The notes beneath the pieces were generated by a model. That model was not told where the DNA came from. It searched no databases and saw only the letters and a program-made list of their open reading frames with translations. From Delphinapterus leucas (taxonomy: Eukaryota; Chordata; Mammalia; Artiodactyla; Monodontidae): a stretch of DNA of 64,000 bases. Shown here one piece after another: positions 57,230-64,000 of this stretch. Positions within the stretch are counted from its first letter, which is position 1. The number at the start of each line of letters is the position of its first letter. The translations under genes and the position numbers were made by a program. Where the stretch lies: NCBI RefSeq assembly GCF_002288925.2, contig NW_022098044.1, positions 9,907,100 to 9,971,099 of the forward strand, in the 5' to 3' direction.

Positions 57230-58782
57230 CGAGCGCCTACTGCCCGCCCCTTCGAGCCCATCCCCTCCTGGGGCACTTTTTAATTCACCAAAGTATTTTT
57301 TTATCTTGGGACTGGGTTTGGACCCCAGCTGGGAGGCAAGAGAGGCAGAGACGGCTTCCCACCCTACCCTTGGGCTCCCCGGCTGCCTGAGGTGGAACCC
57401 CAGGACCAGCTGGGGAGCAGGGGAGGGCCTCTGCCCACCCCCAGCACGCCTGCGTGTGGAGAAAGGAGTGAAACCTTTAGGGCAGCTTTCCAAGGTCCAG
57501 GCCCCAGCCAGAGTTCCCTGCGGAGTGAAGAGGGGCAGCCCTTCCCTTATGGGATTCCTGACCCGGGCTGCAGTTCTCGCCCCTTCCCTGTCCCTCTAAA
57601 GCAATAATGGTCCCCATCCAGGCAGCAGGGAGGCTGGCCTAGGGGGTATTTGAAGGAGGAGGCCACCTCTCTAAGGGCTTTTGCATCCCTGACCCCGTCC
57701 CCCACCTCTGGTGAGCCTCGGGCGGAAGCAGTAAGCGAAGGAAGGGACCAAGGCAAGGCAGGCACTTCCAGGGTGCACACGTGTGTGTCCCTTTGCCCAC
57801 CTCCACTACAGCTGGCTGCCTGCTGAGCGAGGCTGGCCCGGCCCCGTGCTGGTGTGCTGACCACCCTCCCCTCTCTGGCACCCTCTCCTCCTGCCAGGGC
57901 CCAAGTCCCTGTTTTCTGAGCCCGGGGCTGCCTGGGCTGTTGGCACTCACAGTCCCGGAGCCCCTGGGTGGGTGGTGGAGAGGGACGGTGGCCCAGCCGG
58001 CCTCTCCCGCCTCCCACCCGATGCTGCTTTCCCCTGTGGGGATCTCAGGGGCTGTTTGAGGATATATTTTCACTTTGTGATTATTTCACTTTAGATGCTG
58101 ATTTTTTTTTTTTTTTTTTGGTATTTTTAATGGGGGTAGCAGCTGGACCATCCACCTTCCCACACCCACTGTCCACCCTGCTGTTCCCCCCGGCTGCCCT
58201 GGCCCTGAGGTGTGGGGGTCTGCAGCGTGTTGCTGAGGAGTAGCTGAGCCCCAGGTCCTGAAGAGACAGGCCAGGCCAGGCGGGCCCTAGGAAAGGAGGA
58301 GTACGATAGAAGGGGCAGGCTGTCGTCCATTTCAGATGGGGCTCCTCGCGCCAAGGGCTCATGGGTCAGTGGTTCTCCAAGTGCCAGGGGTGGGCAGGCA
58401 GTGGCACTGAGCCCCCTCCAACACTGTGCCCTGGTGGAGAAAGCACTGACCTGTCCTGCCCCCCAAGGCCCCCTCTTCTGACGTGCCTTTTGTACCCCTC
58501 CCATTAGGACAATCAGTCCCCTCCCGTTTGGGAGCCCCCTTTTCTTTCTCTCCCCTAGCCCCTCCTGACACCCAGCCACCTGCCCAGGGGCACCCCCGCC
58601 TCTCCCATCCCCCCCACCCTTGTGGCCAGCCCAGCTGGTTTTGTAAGATACTGGGTTGGTGCACAGTGATTTTTGTTTTTTTCTTGTAATTTAAACAGGC
58701 CCAGCATTGTTGGTTCTATTTAATGGACACAAGGTAATGTTAGAGGTTTTAAAGTGATTAAACGTGCAGACTATGCAAACCA
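57230..58782 (+). other. FURIN: FURIN 3' untranslated region
   Basis: About 1.55 kb, GC-rich, no transposon seen. Contains a T run (58101-58120). It ends near the ATTAAA signal. No second strong poly(A) signal was seen further upstream, so a single main 3' end is likely. Confidence 0.85.
58757..58762 (+). terminator. FURIN: FURIN poly(A) signal ATTAAA
   Basis: ATTAAA within GTGATTAAACGTGCAGACTA at the end of the FURIN 3'UTR. The surrounding sequence matches my memory of the mammalian FURIN transcript end. Cleavage is expected near 58780. Confidence 0.8.
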
Positions 58783-59430
58783 GGCCTGGTCTCCAGTGTG
58801 GTGATGTTCTTCCCAGGACCTGGGGCTGCGTCCAGGATGGGGTGCGGGTGAGGGCTGGGGCGAGTTACATGCCCACATGATGTCCTGCCTACCTGTAAGT
58901 GCCCAAAGCCCACCTCCCGAGGCGTTCAGAGCCTTCTTTAGGTGGGGTGTGGAAGGGACAGCAGCTGGAGACAAGCCCCAAGCCCCAGGGGTGGGACTAG
59001 CTGAGCACCTCCACCCCCACAGGCCTGGACTCCAGCAGGGTGGAGAGTGATGGCCTGTGTCCAGTTGCTCAGGGTCTCCCTTGGCTGAAGTAGCCCGGCC
59101 GCCAGCTGTAGGGCTGAGGCCTTCGGTGGGGCCTAACTGGACCAAGATGGTTTTTGCTGGGGAGATCCTGAGTCCCACACTGGGAACACCATACCTCTCC
59201 ACTCCCCAGCCCAGGCCCCTCGCCTGCCACAGGTCTCCCTTGGGACAGGAAGCCCCTGCCTGGGGGTGGAGGAGCGGTGCCAGTTCCACCAGGATCTGTG
59301 CCTGAGAAGCAGGCCTCTCCTCGGGATATTTACTTGGAAATTTTATTCAAATGGAGGCTGGCGCCTGAGCTCTCCTTGGGGAATCCAGTGGGGTGGGGAA
59401 GGCCTGGACTAGGCTTCCCCCTTCCTCTTC
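58783..59430. other. FURIN-FES intergenic spacer
   Basis: Unique, GC-rich sequence with no repeat recognised. The complete gap between FURIN cleavage and the FES first exon is only about 1 kb. Confidence 0.6.
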
Positions 59431-59800
59431 TGGGGCCGCCCTGGCCTGCTGCTCGGACCGCCCGCCCGCCCCCAGGCTCTGGACCCCCAGACTCCCCGGC
59501 CCGACGCGATCCTGCAGCCCAGCCCAGTGGCAGGCGCCCACCACCGCCCCCTTGGGCCGTTCCCCGTGTTCCCGGGCGCTGTCCGGGCCCTGGGGAGTGC
59601 CGGGCGCAGGCTGCTCTCTTCTGGGCCATTCTTTCCCAGCCCCCTCCTCCCTTCCGTTTCCGTGGCCGTGTGGCCGGCTGAGGCAGCGGCCTGCACTGGG
59701 CAGAGGGGCGGGCAGGCGTCGGGGGCTCCCGCCCGCCCCTTCCCCTCAGCCGGCCCGCCCCGGGGCCGGGGCCAACTGAAACCGCAGGAGGAGGAAACGC
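59431..59800 (+). promoter_or_regulatory. FES: FES promoter region
   Basis: GC-rich, CpG-containing stretch with GC boxes (GGGGCGGG near 59705). AACTGAAACCG (59774-59784) resembles an IRF/ISRE half and GGAGGAGGAAACG (59786-59798) a PU.1/ETS purine box. FES is known to be myeloid-enriched, and PU.1-type regulation of its promoter has been described. Binding here is inference. Confidence 0.6.
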
Positions 59801-59992
59801 GGAATCAGGAACTGGCCCCGGGTGGTGCGGGCCTGAGTCTGAGTCGGTCCTCGGCGGCCCCAGGATCAGCTGCCCACGCGGGTAACTCCTGCCCCGAGGC
59901 CCAGGAGGCAGCGGCGGCGGGCACGGGGAGCGGGGTCAGCAGGCAGTGGGCAGAGGCCCGGCAGGCGATCATAGAGCGGGACACGGGACCAG
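59801..59992 (+). other. FES: FES non-coding exon 1 (5' end uncertain)
   Basis: Sequence ending ACACGGGACCAG followed by the donor GTAGGG at 59993. It joins the coding exon 2 acceptor at 60374. The start site is not visible, so the left edge is nominal. Confidence 0.55.
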
Positions 59993-60374
59993 GTAGGGCA
60001 GGGGCCGCGGAAGGGCAGGGTCCGGGGCGGCGGCTGCCTGGGGCGCCGGCAGGGGCAGTCTTGTGCGCACCTTGCCCCTGCAGCGGGTGCTGGGTGGAAG
60101 GGCCCAGGGAGGGAGGCTCCGGGAGGTTTCTGTTCCAGGGCTGGGAAGGAGACCCCTGGCACCAGGCCTCGACCTGGGACACAGGAAGCAATGAGGGCTT
60201 TCCCAGGCCAGGCCGTGTTCTGTACCCATGGCTGCATTTCAGCGGGACAGCCCCCCACCTCCTGCCTGTCTGCGGCTCCTCCTGGCCCGGCAGCCCCTAG
60301 CTTCCCTGTCCTGCCTGCCCGTCTCCAGCTTCTGCCTTGCCCCCAGTGGTGGCCTCTCCTCTCTTGGTCCCCAG

Positions 60375-60596
60375 GACCGCACTATGGGCTTCTCTTCGGA
60401 GCTGTGCAGTCCCCAGGGCCACGGGGCAGTGCAGCAGATGCAGGAGGCCGAGCTTCGGCTGCTGGAGGGCATGAGGAAGTGGATGGCCCAGCGGGTCAAG
60501 AGTGACAGAGAATATGCTGGGCTGCTGCACCACATGTCACTGCAGGACAGCGGGGGCCAGAGCCGGGGCATCAGCCCCCAGAGCCCCATCAGTCAG
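60375..60596 (+). CDS. FES: FES exon 2 (start, residues 1-71)
   Basis: Acceptor CCCCAG at 60369-60374, nine bases of 5'UTR, ATG at 60384, donor GTGGGA at 60597. Beginning of the F-BAR domain. Confidence 0.97.
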
Positions 60597-62780
60597 GTGG
60601 GATTCTACAGGGCCCTAGGCCTCCTCACCACCCTTCCCGCCCTCGACCAACGAAGTCCTGGGGGTGCCGGGTAGATCTGCCTGCCCCTTTCTTTTCCGGA
60701 GCCCACTGGGGAGGGTTGGTGATTGGGCAGGCCCAGGCGTGGGAGCCACTGTCCCCCACTCCCTGCCTTGCCCACCCCATGCTGTAGTCCTGGGCAGAGA
60801 TCACCAGCCAGACGGAGGGCCTGAGCCGGTTGCTGAGGCAGCACGCAGAAGATCTGAACTCAGGGCCGCTGAGCAAGCTGAGCCTGTTGATCCGGGAGCG
60901 GCAGCACATGCGCAAGACTTACAACGAGCAGTGGCAGCAGCTCCAGCAGGAGCTCACCAAGGTAGGTGGGTGGGTGGCACCCGGGCTTCACCTGGTCATT
61001 TCTGCCTACATTTTGAGCTGAAAGGGCTGGTTTTGCAAGGAACCCCTGGACTCACTGAAGAAGTGTAAGTATCTGACCACAGGCCCACCCCCCAGCACCT
61101 GCTCCAGCCCAGCTTCCTCCCCTTCCTCCCCTCCCTCCCCTCCCCGCCATAGCTTGGGCCGGGCTGCAGCAGGGCCTCTCCACGCCTTTTCTGTCACCCT
61201 ACTGTGTACCTGAGCAGAGTGCTGGGAATACAAGGATGAGTGATCCAGCCATTGCTTGGGAGGAGCGCAGGACCTGTGACCCACCTCCTGCACTGCACCA
61301 GCTGGCCCTCGGGTCCGAGAGACAGTGAGAGGAATGAGGGCTGCTCTGCCCGCCCTTGGCCCAGGCTGGCTCCTCCCAGGGACCCAGAGACTCCACAAGG
61401 CAGCAGTGTGGCCCCCTGACTCGGAGGTTAAGGACTGGGGCTGTGAAGTGGGTCTGCCTTCATTTGAATCCTGCGCAGCTCCTCTGACTAGAGGTTGTTT
61501 GATTGGAGCTATTTACGCGGAGGCTTTAGCCTTCTTATTCAATGTGCTGGGCAGCCGCCTGCACCACACCCCTTCTACCAGCGCAAACCCAGCCTTGCTG
61601 CAGACCCACAGCGGCCCCTGGTGGCCAGCCTTCACGCACTCCTCTCTTCCCAGACGATCGATCATATAATTCAGGGGTCAGCCTGCTTTTGCAGGCAGTT
61701 TTACTGGAACACAGACTTGCCCATATGTTTTCATATTATCTGTGGCTACTAAAGAGCTACAGTGGCAGAGCCCAGCAAGTTCAACAGAGACTGCATGGCC
61801 TACAAGCCTAAAATGTTTACCACCTGGACCTTAAGAAAAGGGCTGATCTAGTCTGTGCATTTAGCTCTGTTACAGATGGGGAAGCTGAGGTTCTGAGGAG
61901 AGGAGTGGAGTTTGCCCTAAGTACCCCAGTGCAGAAGCAGGCAACTGGGATGAGAACTCCGGTCTTGACCACCAGCAACATAATTGTGGGACCCAGTGCA
62001 AAATGAAAACGCGGGGCCCCTTGTCAAAAAATTATTACGAATTTCAAGATGGCATCGACAGAGTGTTAAACCAAGCACACACGCCTGCCGCTGGACCTTA
62101 GTTGCCACCAGATACCACTCTAGGCCAAGGAAGGACAGTTGTCGCCTGCCCAGTCTGGCTCTCTGCTGCCCCCGGGGGCCTGTCCTTAGCCCGGCTCCTC
62201 TAACCTTAACCTCAGCAGCAATGGCTAAGTCCCAGAGGTCTCCAGGCCCTTCCTGAAGGATGAATTTGGATGTGCTGCCCGCCTGGACTGCAGAACCTGT
62301 CCAGGGCTTCACCTCGGGCAGGAATCCTCTGGGGACCTGCTGTCCCACACTGGTCTCTCCTCTCTCCAGACCCACAGCCAGGACATTGAGAAGCTGAAGA
62401 GCCAGTACCGAGCCCTGGCACGGGACAGTGCCCAGGCCCGACGCAAGTACCAGGAGGCCAGCAAAGGTCCGGGGCTTCCCTTGCTGCCAGGATGGGAATC
62501 CCAAGCCAGCCCAGAACTGTCCACAGGTACCCGGGGAGGGGGTTGCTACCCAGGCCTCTGTGCTGTCACCCACGCCTCTTTCCCCCAACCTGGCAGACAA
62601 AGACCGTGACAAAGCCAAGGACAAGTACGTGCGCAGCTTGTGGAAGCTCTTCGCTCACCACAACCGCTATGTGCTGGGCGTGCGGGCCGCGCAGCTACAC
62701 CACCAGCACCACCACCGGCTCATGCTGCCTGGCCTGCTCCAGTCCCTGCAGGACCTGCACCAGGAGATGGCGTGCATCTT
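60384..62780 (+). CDS. FES: FES tyrosine kinase, 5' part (coding exons 2-5, runs off window)
   Basis: Cytosolic non-receptor tyrosine kinase acting downstream of cytokine and immune receptors and at membranes. Exons 60384-60596, 60788-60961, 62370-62466 and 62597-62780 join in phase to 222 codons plus two bases. The protein starts MGFSSELCSPQGHGAVQQMQ and continues with SDREYAGLLHHMSLQDSGGQ, SWAEITSQTEGLSRLLRQHA and DKAKDKYVRSLWKLFAHHNR, matching mammalian FES almost throughout. This is the FCH/F-BAR part, a helical membrane-binding dimer domain. The remaining F-BAR, coiled coils, SH2 and kinase domains lie to the right of the window. The start lies in a strong context (A at -3, G at +4). The last intron in the window begins GTAAGC at 62781 and is unfinished. 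Confidence 0.97.
60788..60961 (+). CDS. FES: FES exon 3 (residues 72-129)
   Basis: 58 codons, phase 0. Acceptor GCTGTAG, donor GTAGGT. Basic helical stretch RERQHMRKTYNEQW. Confidence 0.97.
60962..62369 (+). other. FES: FES intron 3 with old repeats
   Basis: Contains a forward MIR-like core (about 61425-61480, 'ggttaaggactggggctgtg'), a hAT MITE relic (61670-61850) and a reverse MIR-like core (about 61865-61965). The rest is unassigned. Confidence 0.6.
61670..61850 (+). repeat. hAT-type MITE relic in FES intron 3
   Basis: 'cagtggcagagcccagcaag'-'ttcaacagagactgcatggc' and 'cctaaaatgtttaccacctg' with a start like CAGGGGTCAGCCTGCTTTTG match the order of a common hAT-type MITE. Family name uncertain. 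Confidence 0.65.
62370..62466 (+). CDS. FES: FES exon 4 (residues 130-162)
   Basis: 97 nt encoding THSQDIEKLKSQYRALARDS and on. The donor AAAG|GTCCGG is weak after the GT, but the frame continues correctly into exon 5. Confidence 0.95.
62597..62780 (+). CDS. FES: FES exon 5 (residues 162-223)
   Basis: 184 nt. HNRYVLGVRAAQLHHQHHHR and LPGLLQSLQDLHQEMACI; donor GTAAGC. Confidence 0.97.
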
Positions 62781-62944
62781 GTAAGCCCACCCCACCCCCC
62801 GACCCCCATCACAGCCCTGAAGCCCAGAGGCAGGGTCCAGAAAACGCAGTCCTGTAAAAGTGACAGGCGTGTAGTCACGTGAGAACACGCCCTGGGCCAG
62901 TCAGTTTACATCCAAATTACATTATTCTGGGCCCCTTATTTCAG

Positions 62945-64000
62945 GGTTTTATTATGTTTATTGAACACCATTCTAGGCTCTGCTGTGTGATACAGCAGAG
63001 AACGTAGACAAAAATATCTGTCCTCTAGGGTCATTTGTTTGTGGAGAAAGAAAAGGAAATCAATAAGTAAAATAGAAAGCATGTTAGAGATGATAGGTGC
63101 TATGGAGAAAAATAAAACAAGAAAAGAGGATAGGGAGGCAGGGGGACAGGGAAGGAGATTACTGTTTTATTTATTTATTTATAAGGAATATGTTCTTTTT
63201 TTTACCATTTTTATTTATTTATTTGTTTGGTTGCACCAGGTCTTAGTTGCGGCAGGCGGGTTCCTTAGTTGTGATAGGCAGGCTCCTTAGTTGCAGCTCG
63301 CCAGTTCCTTAGTTGTGGCACACAAACTCTTAGTTGCAGCGTGCATGCGAGATCTAGTTCCCTGACCAGGGATTGGACCCAAGTCCCCTGCATTGGGAGC
63401 GCGGAGTCTTAACCACTGTGCCACCAGGGAAGTCCCAGGTTTGCTGTTTTAAATGGAGTGGTCTGGGAAAGCCTCAGAAGTGCAGAAATGAGCCAGGGGG
63501 ATTTTGAAGAAGGGCCATTCCAGAAAGAGGAATCGCAGGCACACGGGCCACAAGGTGGGAGAGCGCCTGAAATCAAGGAATAGCAAGGAAGCCAGTGTAG
63601 CCTTTGCAGAGTGAGGGAAGGGCAGAGTCAGACACGGGGCTGGAGGAGTCCAGGGATGATAGAGGGTCCCTCAGGCCGTTGTGAGGACTTTGGTTCTGGG
63701 TGGACCAGAAGAGCGGCATGATCTGAGCCGTCTGAATGAGGTCAGTTAGACTGCTGTGTTGAGAACAGACTTCAGGGGGCAAGACAGGACCAGGGAGACC
63801 AGGCAGGAGGCTACTGCAGTGACCCAGACCACAGACCATGCCACTGGACCTGGGCAGTAGCAATGGAGGGGAGAAGTGGTCAGGTCTTGGACGTACTTTG
63901 AAGGTGGAGCCGGTGGGAATTCCTCATGGACTGGAAGTGGGGTGTGGATAGAGCAGCTAAGGATGACTACAGGGATTTGGCCTGGAGCCCCTGGGTGGTG
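62945..64000 (+). repeat. Ancient mammalian repeat, copy 2, split by a SINE
   Basis: 'gataggtgctatggagaaaa', 'ggtctgggaaagcctcagaa', 'gaatagcaaggaagccagtg', 'gactgctgtgttgagaacag', 'gagaccaggcaggaggctac', 'actttgaaggtggagccggt', 'aaggatgactacagggattt'. This is a longer copy of the element at 33.55-34.12 kb and continues beyond the window. Name not assigned. Confidence 0.7.
63170..63436 (-). repeat. CHR-type SINE in the FES intron 5 repeat
   Basis: Reverse copy with tandem 'ccttagttgtggca' units and head ending 'accagggaagtccc'. ACTGTTTTA / GCTGTTTTA on the two sides is a probable target duplication. The left tail contains a second AT-rich stretch. Confidence 0.85.

Larger units (their letters stand above)
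62781..64000 (+). other. FES: FES intron 5, 5' part (cut by the window end)
   Basis: Intronic, mostly occupied by the ancient repeat and the SINE inside it. FES exon 6 is not present. Confidence 0.8.

Overview
This window is mammalian nuclear DNA from a cetacean, most likely a toothed whale. It contains many tRNA-derived SINEs of the cetacean CHR type, in a short (~110-135 bp), a long (~320-360 bp) and a young ~200 bp form, most with clear target-site duplications (TSDs). The three protein-coding loci are recognised by exact family sequence: BLM, FURIN and FES. All are on the + strand, in the order known from human 15q26.1. The species call is inference from repeat content.

Layout. 1-1580: last intron, last coding exon and 3'UTR of BLM (RecQ helicase). 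About 1.6-45.7 kb: intergenic DNA with no recognisable protein-coding gene, made of CHR SINEs, MIR, L2, L1 and hAT MITE relics, two LTR-like stretches, microsatellites, and one processed pseudogene of the lysine methyltransferase EEF1AKMT2 (METTL10), itself split by a SINE. 45.7-47.2 kb: a CpG island holding the FURIN promoter(s) and probable non-coding first exon(s). 47.2-51.0 kb: FURIN intron 1, ending in a stack of SINEs. 51.0-58.8 kb: the complete FURIN coding region (15 coding exons, 792 residues, every splice junction in phase) with its 3'UTR and poly(A) signal. 58.8-59.8 kb: a roughly 1 kb gap. 59.8-64.0 kb: FES promoter, non-coding exon 1 and coding exons 2-5 (N-terminal F-BAR part). 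The gene runs off the end inside intron 5, which holds an ancient repeat.

The genes do not form a pathway. FURIN is a trans-Golgi and endosomal proprotein convertase, FES a cytosolic tyrosine kinase and BLM a nuclear helicase. FURIN and FES are packed head-to-tail. I found no undescribed gene system. The most interesting items are the retrocopy, which seems to preserve an intron-polyadenylated and cryptically spliced EEF1AKMT2 transcript; a ~250 bp inverted repeat pair at 26.6 and 28.1 kb; a chimeric SINE in a three-SINE stack next to FURIN; and candidate alternative FURIN first-exon splice donors. Repeat family names are given from memory of consensus sequences, and repeat boundaries are approximate unless a TSD is quoted.
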